Source: Paratractidigestivibacter sp963649365
GTDB lineage: Bacteria; Actinomycetota; Coriobacteriia; Coriobacteriales; Atopobiaceae
Assembly: GCA_963649365.1 (NCBI GenBank)
Contig: CAVJHQ010000050.1
Location: forward strand, 1-16,565
Length of the DNA stretch: 16,565 bases
Direction: 5' to 3'
The notes beneath the pieces are model-generated. The model did no database searches. It saw nothing but the letters and a program-made list of their open reading frames with translations, and was not told the DNA's origin. Positions 1 to 8,363 of this stretch are shown piece by piece. The translations under genes were made by a program, and so were the position numbers. The first letter of the stretch is position 1; each line of letters begins with the position of its first letter.

Positions 1-34
1 CGGCGCGGTTCCGGGGCGCGGGAGGGCCCGGCGG

Positions 35-2755
35 CTACCGGACCTGCGCGCCTTGGGGCGCGGCGGCGCGCCGGCGTCGCGCGAGCCCGCGCCAGGCGCC
101 GAACACAGCCACGCTCGCCACGCTGCCCGCGCACCCGGCCGCGAGCCCCGGCGTCTTGTAGGTGAACTCGACCGTGTGCTCCCCCGCCGTCAGGTCGACG
201 CCGCACAAACCGCCGTACAACGAGCGGAGCTCGGTCTTCTTGCCGTCGACGGTCACGGTCCAGCCCGCATCGTACGGGATCACGGTACAGAGCGTCCTGT
301 CCTCTTCGGCCGAGAAGCTCACGGCCACATGGCCGTCCTCAAAGGTCTCCGTCTGCGCCGCGCCGTCGTCAAGAAGGCCGCGCAGCCTCGCCAGCTCGTC
401 CGTGCTCAACGTGCAGACCTGGAGCAGATCCGCCGAGGAGGAGGATGCGAGCGCGCGGGCGGCCTTGTCGTAGTCGTAGGTCTCGGTAAGCTCGAGCGAG
501 ACCCTCAGCTCCTGCCCAGCGCTGTATTCCCCCAGGTAAATAACCCCATTATTGAAGTTAAGACCCACCGAGGAAACCCACGCGCCGTCAACGCCCACGG
601 CAAACGAGCACCTAATGGCGCTCATCATCGGGACGAAAAGGTACAGAGGCCCGTCCTCGCGCACTGTGACGTTCCAGGCCCGCAAGGTCTCGGAAGCCGC
701 GCCCTCGTCCTCGACCGCGGCGGCCTCGACGTAAAGGCCGCTCGCGTCGGAACCCGTCATGTCGGCCCACATGGCCTCCTGGTTCGCGAAGGGGTCGCGC
801 GGCGGCGAAGAGCCTTCCCAGTGGTCGTTCAGTTCGGTCTGGTAGTCGAAGTCGCCCATGTCGGACGGCCAGGTCACGTTGCCCGCGCCGGAGCGGATCC
901 CATAGGCGCTCGGCAGCGCGACCTCGCTTCTCCATACCCCATAGCCGTCCGCAGGCAGCGCAGCATCCACGCTCACGCGCTCGGCAAGAGGAACGTCGGA
1001 CGACGAGACCAGGTAGTCGATGCCCAGGAGCGCGTCCGTGGCCGGCATCGCGGCGCGGTAGTAGTAGCCGAAGATCTCGTTCGCGCTGCTATACCCCAGG
1101 CTTGCCATCATCGCGGTGTACGCGCCGTTCAAGGTGGAGGTGTACTCCTGCGGGCTCGAGACCCCCAAGATCAGGCCCTCGGTCGTGGTCGCGGTGTTCC
1201 TCCCCTGGCCGAAGGCGCTCAGGCCGTCGACGGCCACGCGGACATCCTGCTGCTCGCCGTCGCGCGGGAGCTCGTCGCAGACCGCGCGCATCTGGCTCGT
1301 GTACAGGCCCCAGTAGTCGACGCTGTCGGAGTAGCGCCAGAAGGCGAACCAGGCGTTCAGCCCCAAGGCGCACGCGCTGAGCCCGCAGGCGCAGGCCAAG
1401 GCGCACCGCGCGCGGAAACGGCGCTCCTCCCCCGCGAGCCAAACGAGGGCGGCGCAGGCGACGAGCATCGCCATGTCGACCGCGAAGAGCCGGCCATCCG
1501 AAAGCCACTCATGCTTGAGCGCCAGGTAGACGAGCTGCGCCCCGCCCACGAGCGCGAGCAGGCCGCCGCACGACGCCGCGCAGGCGCGCGCCCGCGCCGC
1601 CCCGCGAACGCCCTCGAGCGCTTCCCAGCCCCTCGCCGCCACGATCAGGAGCACGAACGAGACCACGTACGCGTAACGGAAGTAGAACGAGGTCGCGTGC
1701 TTGAAGCTCGACCACATGACGTCGAGCGGCCAGACGCACAGGCACACGACCATAAAGGCCAGGAACCCGCCGTTGAGCAGGCGCGCGCGGCGAGAGACGC
1801 CGGGGTTCACCAAGAACGTGCCGGCGAGCACGAGCGTGAGCTCGCCCGTGTACAGCGCAGGCGTAACGGACGAATCGTCCCACGGGGTCACGCCCAGCGC
1901 GAAGCCCGCCACAGCCTTGACCGGGTTGCACGACAACCGCGCCCGCAGGACATTGGACAGAAGCGACCCGCCGCCCTCGGGGGAGTTCAACAAGCCGATG
2001 ACCGCCGGCAAGAAAAGCGCCAGGCTCGCCCCGATGCCGAGCGCCATCGTGGCGCCGTAGCGCAGCCCCTGGCGCACGCGGCGGCGCTCCCGCGGCTGCT
2101 CGAGCCAGCAGACGAAGAAATAGAACACCGAGAACAGGCAGTCCATGTACCCCGTATACCAGTTGAAGAGCACCGCGCCCGCCACCGAGAGAAAGAGCGT
2201 CCGGCAACGGCCCTTCTCGACGACGCGCCACGTGCCCAACGCCACGAGCGGCAGCATGATGAGGCCGTCGAGCCACATGATGTTGCTGCACTCCGACACG
2301 GCCCAGCCGCACAGGGCATAGCACACGGCCATGATCACGTGGATACTGCCCGCCCGATGCCGTTTGCGAAGAAACGAGTAGCAGGTCAGGGCCGCCGTCG
2401 AGAGCTTTGCCAGCGTAAGATAGCTCAGAAGCCGCGGGGACTGCCCCGCGTCGAAGAACCAGGCGAGCAGGTTGAACGGGCTCGAGAGATAGTACGCGAT
2501 GGTCGCCGCCATCCCCTCCCCCATGCCCGCGGAGAAGGAATAGAAGAGCGACCCCTTGCCATGCAGGACGTCGGAGAGCCAGCTGAAGAGGCCGACGTAC
2601 TGGATCTTCATGTCCGAGACGGCCACGGAGACGTCACCGAACGGGTAGACGCCGCGGGCCGCGAACGCCGCGCAGAGAATCGCCAAGGCCAGCAACGGCG
2701 CGGCGAAATACTCGTAGCCGCGTCGTCCGATGAGCCAGTCGCTTACCTTCTTCAT
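35..2755 (-). CDS. yfhO: YfhO-family multi-pass membrane glycosyltransferase
   Basis: A 906-residue polytopic membrane protein of the YfhO family. Members are GT-C-fold enzymes thought to move a sugar from undecaprenyl phosphate to an envelope polymer such as lipoteichoic acid on the outer face of the membrane. The N-terminal half is a run of hydrophobic segments starting near residue 17. The first outer loop holds the family signature VSDMKIQY, with D48 the likely catalytic acid, followed by YSFSAGMGEG and YYLSSPFNLLAWFF. The C-terminal third is a soluble, Tyr/Asp-rich outer domain, then GEHTVEFTYKTPGL, a last membrane helix and a basic Arg-rich tail. I chose the ATG at 2755 over one 23 codons upstream: the extra residues are Arg/Ser/Pro-rich and lie inside the preceding gene, and GGAGG at 2768-2772 precedes 2755. 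One base separates it from the upstream deacetylase stop codon, so translation is probably coupled. The family call is firm; the acceptor polymer is unknown. Confidence 0.9.
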   Translation of the reverse strand: MKKVSDWLIGRRGYEYFAAPLLALAILCAAFAARGVYPFGDVSVAVSDMKIQYVGLFSWLSDVLHGKGSLFYSFSAGMGEGMAATIAYYLSSPFNLLAWFFDAGQSPRLLSYLTLAKLSTAALTCYSFLRKRHRAGSIHVIMAVCYALCGWAVSECSNIMWLDGLIMLPLVALGTWRVVEKGRCRTLFLSVAGAVLFNWYTGYMDCLFSVFYFFVCWLEQPRERRRVRQGLRYGATMALGIGASLALFLPAVIGLLNSPEGGGSLLSNVLRARLSCNPVKAVAGFALGVTPWDDSSVTPALYTGELTLVLAGTFLVNPGVSRRARLLNGGFLAFMVVCLCVWPLDVMWSSFKHATSFYFRYAYVVSFVLLIVAARGWEALEGVRGAARARACAASCGGLLALVGGAQLVYLALKHEWLSDGRLFAVDMAMLVACAALVWLAGEERRFRARCALACACGLSACALGLNAWFAFWRYSDSVDYWGLYTSQMRAVCDELPRDGEQQDVRVAVDGLSAFGQGRNTATTTEGLILGVSSPQEYTSTLNGAYTAMMASLGYSSANEIFGYYYRAAMPATDALLGIDYLVSSSDVPLAERVSVDAALPADGYGVWRSEVALPSAYGIRSGAGNVTWPSDMGDFDYQTELNDHWEGSSPPRDPFANQEAMWADMTGSDASGLYVEAAAVEDEGAASETLRAWNVTVREDGPLYLFVPMMSAIRCSFAVGVDGAWVSSVGLNFNNGVIYLGEYSAGQELRVSLELTETYDYDKAARALASSSSADLLQVCTLSTDELARLRGLLDDGAAQTETFEDGHVAVSFSAEEDRTLCTVIPYDAGWTVTVDGKKTELRSLYGGLCGVDLTAGEHTVEFTYKTPGLAAGCAGSVASVAVFGAWRGLARRRRAAAPQGAQVR

Positions 2756-2756
2756 G

Positions 2757-3692
2757 CTATGCCACGACCTCCGCGCCCTCGGAGCGGGCGATGGCGAGAA
2801 GCGCCTCGGACTGCAGCGCGTCATGCTCGACGTCGCGTCCCTCTCCGCAGCTGAACTCGACGAAGCCGGGCAGCGCCGGGTTCAGGCAGTGCTCGGGCGC
2901 ATCCACGCGCCCGGGATGGAAGAGCAGCTCAAGCGCCATGCCGCGCGCGTCGGCGACCTCGCGCAGGCGCGGGTAGACGGCCGCCACGCGCTTCTCGTCC
3001 ATGTGGCCCGAGAAGGAAAGGCCGCAGAAGACGGCGGACTTCTCCGCATAGGCGCCGAGGCCCGCGGCCTCGAACGCGCGGCGGTCGCGTCGCCACAGGT
3101 AGTTGAGCAGGCCGCGCTTGACGCGGTTGACGGGCTCGATGGTGCCGGCCACGCCCGCGGCGGCGAACGGCGCCGCCGGCTCGGCGGGGATCCGCAGGTA
3201 CTCGAGGCTGTACTCGGGCCGCGCCGCGACGGCGAGGACCCCGCGGAAAACCGCCGGGATAAGGTGGGTGTGCTGGTGGCCGTCAAGGCGCAGCGCGCCC
3301 GCGAGCTCCGGGAAGCGCCCGACCACGCGCTCGACCTGCGCCGCGGCCTCTATCTCCACCTGGCGCGCGAGCTCCGCGCCGCGCAGCGCCGACGCGGCAA
3401 GAAGCCCGCCGTAGCCGAGGCGGAACATGCCGTGCCCGTCAACGAGCATCGGCACCTGCGCCGGGTCGGCCACGCACGGCCCCTCGACGAAGTTGAGGTG
3501 CACGCCGACGCGAAGCCCCGCGGGACGCGCGTCGAGCAGCGCCGCGCACTCCTCGAAGCACGGCGAGTTGGCAAGGACCGAGAGCGAGTTCAGGGCCCCT
3601 CGGCCGCCGGGGACGCCCCCGCAGCACTCGAGGATTCTCTTCGACTGGTCCGGCGTGATGCCGAAGTCGTCCGCATGGATAATCACGGCCAT
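2757..3692 (-). CDS. YdjC/ChbG-family carbohydrate deacetylase
   Basis: A 311-residue protein of the YdjC superfamily, metal-dependent enzymes that remove N-acetyl groups from sugars. Visible metal and active-site motifs are HADDFG at residues 6-11 (D8/D9), VGVHLNF with H65, and DGHQHTH at 137-143, which supplies two metal-binding histidines. There is no signal peptide, so it acts in the cytoplasm. Length is close to the family norm of 250-310. The start at 3692 has GAGGGG at 3703-3708, ten bases upstream, and begins directly with the conserved strand MAVIIHADDFG. Family members include ChbG (chitobiose deacetylase) and Francisella NaxD, which deacetylates undecaprenyl-phosphate-GalNAc. No chitobiose uptake genes lie nearby. 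The coupled YfhO gene and the divergent polyprenyl-phosphate glycosyltransferase favour a NaxD-like role on a lipid-linked sugar; that is an inference. Confidence 0.87.
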   Translation of the reverse strand: MAVIIHADDFGITPDQSKRILECCGGVPGGRGALNSLSVLANSPCFEECAALLDARPAGLRVGVHLNFVEGPCVADPAQVPMLVDGHGMFRLGYGGLLAASALRGAELARQVEIEAAAQVERVVGRFPELAGALRLDGHQHTHLIPAVFRGVLAVAARPEYSLEYLRIPAEPAAPFAAAGVAGTIEPVNRVKRGLLNYLWRRDRRAFEAAGLGAYAEKSAVFCGLSFSGHMDEKRVAAVYPRLREVADARGMALELLFHPGRVDAPEHCLNPALPGFVEFSCGEGRDVEHDALQSEALLAIARSEGAEVVA

Positions 3693-3829
3693 TCAGGTTG
3701 TTCCCCTCGTTATGCGCTTAGTGTGGCCCCCTACCTAAACCGCTAGTATAGATGCCGCGCCGCATTCGAACCTCAATCAACACACGTCGGCCGCAAGCCG
3801 ACCGCGGCTGCATATTCCTTGGAGGAAGC
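3693..3829. promoter_or_regulatory. Divergent promoter region of the envelope-sugar module
   Basis: This 137-bp region separates the minus-strand deacetylase-YfhO pair from the plus-strand glycosyltransferase. On the minus strand there is a good -10 match, TATACT (complement of 3745-3750), with only a weak -35 about 16 bases upstream of it. On the plus strand, TAGTAT (3744-3749) or TATAGAT (3747-3753) could serve as the -10. The two candidates overlap, so one regulator or mutual interference could set both directions. The ribosome site GGAGG at 3821-3825 decides the TTG start of the plus-strand gene. No riboswitch or strong hairpin was seen. Confidence 0.45.
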
Positions 3830-4834
3830 TTGGACCTTTCGGTGATCATCCCCTGCTACAACGAGCAGGAGTGTCTTCCCCTGTTGTTCAACCGAGTGAC
3901 GGACGTCTTCGGCGCCGCCGGCCTCGACTACGAGCTCGTCTTCGTCAACGACGGCTCGAAGGACCGCACCTGGCCGCTGATCGAGGAATTCGCCGCCTCC
4001 GAGCGCGCCCCGCACGTGCAGGCCGTCGACTTCTCGCGCAACTTCGGCAAGGAGCCGGCCCTTCTCGCCGGCCTCGAGCATGCGGGCGGCGACGTCGTCG
4101 GCATCATGGACGCCGACCTGCAGCAGGAGCCCGAGACGCTCCTGGCCATGTACCGCGAGCTTCTCGCCCATCCCGAGGCCGACTGCGTCGCCGCCTACCA
4201 GAGCACGCGCCACGAGGGCAGGCTTCAGGCGGCCCTCAAGAGGCAGTTCTACCGCACGTTCAAGGCGGCGGCCGACGGCTGCGGCGACATGATCCCGGGC
4301 GCGTCCGACTTCCGCGTGTTCCGCCGCGACGTCGCCGACGCGCTTCTCTCCATGCCGGAATACTTCCGCTTTAGCAAGGGCCTCTTCGCCTGGGTCGGCT
4401 TCGAGACGATTCCCTACGCCTACGAGCCGTCCGATCGCGCGGGCGGCACGAGCAAGTGGTCGCTGCGCAAGCTCATGGCCTACGCGCTCGACGGCATCTT
4501 CGCGTTCTCGACCGTGCCGCTCAAGCTCGCCACCGTCGTCGGGGGCATCTCGTCGCTCGCGGCCGTCGTGTACTTCTTCGTCGTCCTGTGGGACACGTTC
4601 GGCCGGCACAACACGCCGCACGGCTACCCGACCATGGTCTGCCTGCTGCTGTTCTTCGGCGGCCTCTTGCTGCTCACGCTGGGCATCATCGGCGAGTATC
4701 TGGCGCGCATCTACCTTGAGGGCAAGCACCGCCCCGTCTACATCGCGCGCCGCACCCTGAGCGCCGAGGGCGGGGAGCTCCGGCGCGGCGGGTTCGAGCG
4801 CAACCGGCCGAACATGGGCCGCCGGGGCCGATAA
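3830..4834 (+). CDS. GtrB/CsbB-like polyprenyl-phosphate sugar glycosyltransferase (GT2)
   Basis: A 334-residue family 2 glycosyltransferase of the GtrB/CsbB/ArnC type. It should transfer a sugar from a nucleotide donor to undecaprenyl phosphate on the inner face of the membrane. The GT-A domain shows LSVIIPCYNE at 3-12, VNDGSKD at 39-45, NFGKEPALLAGLEHA at 71-85 and the metal-binding D94-A-D96 in MDADLQQEP. Acceptor-side motifs FSKGLFAWVGF and GGTSKWSLRKL follow. Two membrane helices near residues 225-250 and 265-292 end with GIIGEYLARIYLE, as in the family. The frame opens earlier at 3752 (ATG), but the 26 extra residues are unlike the family, and GGAGG at 3821-3825 sits just before a TTG at 3830 that gives the expected N-terminus MDLSVIIPCYNE. 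It is divergent from the deacetylase-YfhO pair and probably charges the lipid carrier they use. The sugar cannot be read from the sequence. Confidence 0.9.
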   Translation: MDLSVIIPCYNEQECLPLLFNRVTDVFGAAGLDYELVFVNDGSKDRTWPLIEEFAASERAPHVQAVDFSRNFGKEPALLAGLEHAGGDVVGIMDADLQQEPETLLAMYRELLAHPEADCVAAYQSTRHEGRLQAALKRQFYRTFKAAADGCGDMIPGASDFRVFRRDVADALLSMPEYFRFSKGLFAWVGFETIPYAYEPSDRAGGTSKWSLRKLMAYALDGIFAFSTVPLKLATVVGGISSLAAVVYFFVVLWDTFGRHNTPHGYPTMVCLLLFFGGLLLLTLGIIGEYLARIYLEGKHRPVYIARRTLSAEGGELRRGGFERNRPNMGRRGR

Positions 4835-4922
4835 GCGCGCATATCCGATGCCGCCGAGCCGCCCGCCGAAATGTCGTAGGATAAGTAACTCGATATTTCG
4901 CGCGAACGGCAGGAGAGGCAGC
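4835..4922 (+). promoter_or_regulatory. Leader of the helD-like gene with possible -10 and RBS
   Basis: A short spacer between the glycosyltransferase stop and the HelD-like start. TAGGAT at 4877-4882 is a possible -10 without a convincing -35. AGGAG at 4911-4915, seven bases before the ATG at 4923, is a clear ribosome site and decides the start. No terminator is evident, so read-through from the glycosyltransferase is possible. Confidence 0.3.
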
Positions 4923-7061
4923 ATGTCCGAGCAGCTCGACCAGAACATCGACCAGCACGACGACCCCATTTTCCAGCAGGAGCAGGAGCACCTGAGCAAG
5001 CTCTATGCCAAGCTCCTGCAGATGCGCGACGCCATCGGCGAGGACCTCGAGACCAACCACGCGGGCGCGCGCCAGGACCTTCTCGACATGTCGGAGGAGG
5101 TCCGCCTCGACTTCGGCGGCGCCGACGAGACCATCGAGACCCTCGCCGCCATCGAGACGCTCAACTCCGTCATCGACGCGTACAACCAGTACCACGACTT
5201 CAACGTCGACAAGCTCCGCCGCGTGATGCTGCTGCTCATGCAGCCCTACTTCGCCAAGGTCCGCCTGCAGATGCGCCCGGGCCGCCCCGCGCGCGACGTC
5301 TACATCGGCGCCGCCGGCATGACCGACGAGCGCTCCATCCCGCTCGTCGTCGACTGGCGCAGCCCTGTGGCCGAGACCTACTACAACCAGCAGATGGGCG
5401 AGACGAGCTACGAGGTCGACGGCAAGAAGCGCACCGTCAACCTTGAGCTCCGCCGTCAGTTCGACATCGTGCGCGACCAGCTGAACATGTACTTCGACAC
5501 TACCGTTGCCATCGAGGACTCGCTGCTGCTGGGCGCGCTCAAGAAGCACCACTCCGAGAAGCTCCAGGCCATAACCGCCACCATCCAGCGCGAGCAGAAC
5601 CAGATCGTGCGCCACGAGGACGTGCCTGTCCTGCTGGTCAACGGCATCGCGGGCTCCGGCAAGACGTCCGTGCTGCTGCAGCGCATCGCTTTTCTCCTCT
5701 ACCGCGAGCGAAAGACGCTGAACCCCGACCAGGTCTACCTCTTCACGCCGAACAACGTCTTCGAGCGCTACATCGACACCGTCCTGCCCTCCATGGGCGA
5801 GGCGAACCCGCAGGTCTTCACCTGGCGCGACTTCGTCGAGGCCCAGGGCGCGGGCCAGCGCGACCCCGGCGAGCACACCGACCCCAGCGAGCTGCGTCGC
5901 ATCGAGGAGGCGGTCCGCGGCCTCGTGATCGAGCCCGAGGACCTGCGCGAGATCCGCCTGGACGACGTTGCGCTCCTCAAGCCGTCGCAGGTCGAGGGAG
6001 CGGTGCGCAAGTTCGAGCGCTTCGGCGCCGGGTCGCGCTTCTGCGCGCTCGTCAAGGACGAGCTGCACGAGCGCCTGAACCGCCGCTTCGCGCAGATGGC
6101 ACGCGACGAGGAGGTCCAAGAGGAGGTCCTCGGCTTCGACGTCGACGAGCAGGTCCGTTGGTTCGGCGAGACGATCAGCCCCGAGGACGAGAACGAGACC
6201 TTCGAGCTCACCCGTCGCTACGTCGAGCAGCGCTTCGACGGCGCCCACGCGCGCATCGACGACCTAAGCTGGCTGCGCTTCGACCGCATCGGCATGAGGC
6301 TGCTCGGCAAGCAGGCGCTCTCGGCCACCGAGTGGCTCTACCTGCGCCTGTGCATCACCGGCTCGGGCGACAAGAACGCGCGCTACGTCATGGTCGACGA
6401 GGTGCAGGACTACACCGTGGCCCAGCTCATGGTCCTCGCGCGGCACTTCTCGCGCGCGCACTTCCTGCTTTTGGGCGACGAGCACCAGGCCATCTTCGAG
6501 GGGACGGCGAGCTTCGCGCAGATGCGCGAGGTGTTCGAGGAGACCCACGGCCAGGTCGAGGAGTGCCGTCTGCTCACGAGTTACCGCTCCAGCCCCGAGA
6601 TCACGGCCATGTTCACGAGCCTGCTCGACCACGACGAGCAGCTCCGCCTCACGTCCGTCCACCGCAGCGGCGTCGCGCCCGTCGTGCGGCAGATGGACGC
6701 CGAGGACGTCGACGGCTACGTGGCCGAGCTGCGGCGCATTGCCGAGGAGGCCGCGGGCGAGGAGGGCCTCACCGCCATCGTGGCCGAGAGCGACTCGCGC
6801 GTGGGCTGGCTCCACAAGCAGCTCGGCGAGCGCGCCGAGGTCCTGGGCAAGGACTCCGACCTGCCGAAGTCGGGCGTCGTGCTCCTCTCGCTGCGTGTGG
6901 CCAAGGGCCTCGAGTTCGACCACGTGGTCATCCCCGACGCGCAGGCCGACGTCTACCCGGACACCCCGCTGTCGCGCCGCCGCATGTACACCGCCATCAG
7001 CCGCGCTATGCACCGAGTGACGGTCCTCTCGCAGGGGCCGATGACGCCGCTTCTGGCGTAA
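4923..7061 (+). CDS. helD: HelD-like UvrD/Rep-superfamily ATPase (RNA polymerase recycling)
   Basis: A 712-residue superfamily 1 helicase-like ATPase of the HelD type. HelD proteins bind RNA polymerase and use ATP to release it from DNA and stalled complexes; some actinobacterial relatives (HelR) also displace rifampicin. A charged, probably coiled-coil N-terminus (about 15-60) matches the arm that enters the polymerase secondary channel. Next come the HelD signatures YIGAAGMTDE and VVDWRSPVAETYY, then a Q-motif-like segment (IQREQNQIVRHE). Walker A is GIAGSGKTS at 241-249 and Walker B VDEVQD at 491-496. LLLGDEHQAIFEG, TSYRSSPEI, VAKGLEFDHVVIPDA and MYTAISRAMHRVTVL supply the later motifs. 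The insertion between Walker A and B is the usual place for the second polymerase-contacting arm. The ATG at 4923 is preferred over one 25 codons upstream because of AGGAG at 4911-4915 and the basic, non-family-like extra residues. Function on polymerase is inferred from the family. Confidence 0.88.
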   Translation: MSEQLDQNIDQHDDPIFQQEQEHLSKLYAKLLQMRDAIGEDLETNHAGARQDLLDMSEEVRLDFGGADETIETLAAIETLNSVIDAYNQYHDFNVDKLRRVMLLLMQPYFAKVRLQMRPGRPARDVYIGAAGMTDERSIPLVVDWRSPVAETYYNQQMGETSYEVDGKKRTVNLELRRQFDIVRDQLNMYFDTTVAIEDSLLLGALKKHHSEKLQAITATIQREQNQIVRHEDVPVLLVNGIAGSGKTSVLLQRIAFLLYRERKTLNPDQVYLFTPNNVFERYIDTVLPSMGEANPQVFTWRDFVEAQGAGQRDPGEHTDPSELRRIEEAVRGLVIEPEDLREIRLDDVALLKPSQVEGAVRKFERFGAGSRFCALVKDELHERLNRRFAQMARDEEVQEEVLGFDVDEQVRWFGETISPEDENETFELTRRYVEQRFDGAHARIDDLSWLRFDRIGMRLLGKQALSATEWLYLRLCITGSGDKNARYVMVDEVQDYTVAQLMVLARHFSRAHFLLLGDEHQAIFEGTASFAQMREVFEETHGQVEECRLLTSYRSSPEITAMFTSLLDHDEQLRLTSVHRSGVAPVVRQMDAEDVDGYVAELRRIAEEAAGEEGLTAIVAESDSRVGWLHKQLGERAEVLGKDSDLPKSGVVLLSLRVAKGLEFDHVVIPDAQADVYPDTPLSRRRMYTAISRAMHRVTVLSQGPMTPLLA

Positions 7062-7117
7062 AAGCCGCGCCGGCGTCCCCCACGTCGCCATCGCCGCGCT
7101 TCTCGACGCAACCCAAC

Positions 7118-7155
7118 AAAAAACCGCCCGCCGGCATCTCTTGCCGACGGGCGGT
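7118..7155 (-). terminator. Rho-independent terminator for the yczE-like gene
   Basis: A 14-bp stem with one mismatch is formed by 7123-7136 (ACCGCCCGCCGGCA) and 7142-7155 (TGCCGACGGGCGGT), with a five-base loop. On the minus strand it is followed by a run of six T (complement of 7118-7123), the form of an intrinsic terminator for the membrane-protein gene ending at 7195. On the plus strand the T-tract is poor (TTCCCTT), so it may only weakly stop transcription coming from the HelD-like gene. Confidence 0.85.
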
Positions 7156-7194
7156 TCCCTTAACCGCCTTGCGCGCGGGACGCGTCGAGCGACC

Positions 7195-7866
7195 TTACGC
7201 CTCCGCGAGGCCTCGGACGTGCTCGAGGAACCCGAAGTGCTCGTTGGAGAAGTTCACCACGTTGCCGGTCACGAGCACCGTGAACACCGTGCCCAGGCCC
7301 ACGCCGTTGAGCCGGCCGAAGAGCATGAGCGAAATCGAGACGGCGATCGCGACGAGCACGAGGTCGAACACGAGCTTGACCGTGCCGAGCTTAACGCCCG
7401 TGACGCGGGAGATGGCGTGCACGACGCCCTCGCCGGGCACGAAGACCAGGCTCGGCGCGCACTCGACCGCGATGCCGAAGCCCAGCACGCAGCAGCCGAA
7501 CAGAATCATGCCGAGCTTAACGGGCAGCGACGTCGGGTTCATCCACGAGAAGAAGCTCATCGAGAGGCCGAGGCAGGTAGAGAACACGACGTTGACGGGG
7601 ATCTGGAGCAGCTGCATAGGGAAGAACTTCTTGCCAAGCAGGGGAATCTGGACGGCAACAAGCACGAAGTTGATCAGGAAGGTGCACATCGCGAAGCTCA
7701 GCTGCGGGAACTGGAACGAGAGCACGTACGGCACGCTCGAAATCTGGGACGTGCCCATGCCCGCCTTGGTAATGAAGGCGATGCCGATGGAGTTGATCAG
7801 AATACCCAGGCAGAACCAGAAGGTCCTGCGGCCGAGGTTGTTCGTGTTGAAGCCGGATTCTTCCAT
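7195..7866 (-). CDS. YczE/YyaS/YitT-type membrane protein (DUF6198)
   Basis: A 223-residue integral membrane protein with about five or six hydrophobic helices. It resembles the YczE/YyaS/YitT group (DUF6198): LGILINSIGIAFITKAGMGTSQISSVPYVLS at the start, a central CVLGFGIAVE segment, then VFVPGEGVVHAISRVTG followed by KLVFDLVLVAIAVSISLMLFG. The biochemical function of the family is unsettled; B. subtilis YczE has been linked to secondary-metabolite production. No catalytic residues are apparent. It starts at 7866 behind AAAGGGAAG, 17 bases after the stop of the marR-like gene. The two therefore form an operon, and the protein is the likely target of that regulator, perhaps a transporter or tolerance factor. 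A strong terminator follows at 7118-7155. Confidence 0.8.
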   Translation of the reverse strand: MEESGFNTNNLGRRTFWFCLGILINSIGIAFITKAGMGTSQISSVPYVLSFQFPQLSFAMCTFLINFVLVAVQIPLLGKKFFPMQLLQIPVNVVFSTCLGLSMSFFSWMNPTSLPVKLGMILFGCCVLGFGIAVECAPSLVFVPGEGVVHAISRVTGVKLGTVKLVFDLVLVAIAVSISLMLFGRLNGVGLGTVFTVLVTGNVVNFSNEHFGFLEHVRGLAEA

Positions 7867-7883
7867 CTACTACTTCCCTTTCT

Positions 7884-8315
7884 CTATTTCGTCGTCTGGC
7901 GCTCCGCGTTCGCCGCGACCGCCGCGAGCACCCGCTCGCACGCCGCCAGGTCCTCGGCCGAGACGCCCTGCGTCAGGTCCGTGTCCACGGCAAAGATGGC
8001 CTGCTTGACAATAAGCGCGAGCTCGCGACCCTTGTCGGTAATCCAGATAAGGCTCGCTCGGCGGTCGGTCGGGCTCGCCTCGCGCCGAACCAGGCCCGCC
8101 TTCTCCATGCGCGGGAGAATCGAGGCCATCGTCGACTTGTCGATGGCAAACCCTCGGCAGATATCGCTTGCCTGCGCGCCGTCGTGCTCGAGCAGGTACT
8201 CGAGGACCTTCGGCTGCCCCGGCGTAAGGCCAAGCTCGCTGGTCATTGCCTGGATGCGCCTGCTGGAGACGTTGTACGCCTTAAGGAGCAGGAAATGCAG
8301 CTCGTCGTTGACCAT
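7884..8315 (-). CDS. MarR-family transcriptional regulator
   Basis: A 143-residue MarR-type regulator of typical length. N-terminal helices for dimerisation lead into a winged helix-turn-helix: LGLTPGQPKVLEYLLEHDG, then QASDICRGFAIDKSTMASILPRMEKAGLV as the recognition region, and the wing RREASPTDRRASLIWITDKGREL with the family-typical DRR turn. A C-terminal helix completes the dimer interface. These proteins usually repress their own operon and let go on binding small phenolic or antibiotic-like ligands. It is the first gene of a two-gene operon with the YczE-like membrane protein. The start at 8315 has only a modest ribosome site. Two palindromes about 55-85 bp upstream overlap the predicted promoter and fit autoregulation. 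Confidence 0.9.
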   Translation of the reverse strand: MVNDELHFLLLKAYNVSSRRIQAMTSELGLTPGQPKVLEYLLEHDGAQASDICRGFAIDKSTMASILPRMEKAGLVRREASPTDRRASLIWITDKGRELALIVKQAIFAVDTDLTQGVSAEDLAACERVLAAVAANAERQTTK

Positions 8316-8363
8316 GGGCTCGCTTTCGTGCGATGTGCCGATGCTTGCTTTGTTGCCTCAGCT

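Noticed and set aside
53..2854. A 933-codon open frame on the plus strand opposite the YfhO-like gene
   Set aside because: Its translation is Arg/Ala/His/Gln-rich with no motifs or membrane pattern. It is an antisense shadow that stays open because of high GC content; the minus strand encodes a clear YfhO protein.
2757..3692. Annotation of the YdjC-type protein as chitobiose deacetylase ChbG
   Set aside because: No chitobiose uptake or cleavage genes are nearby and the neighbours are carrier-lipid glycosyltransferases, so only the family name is justified.
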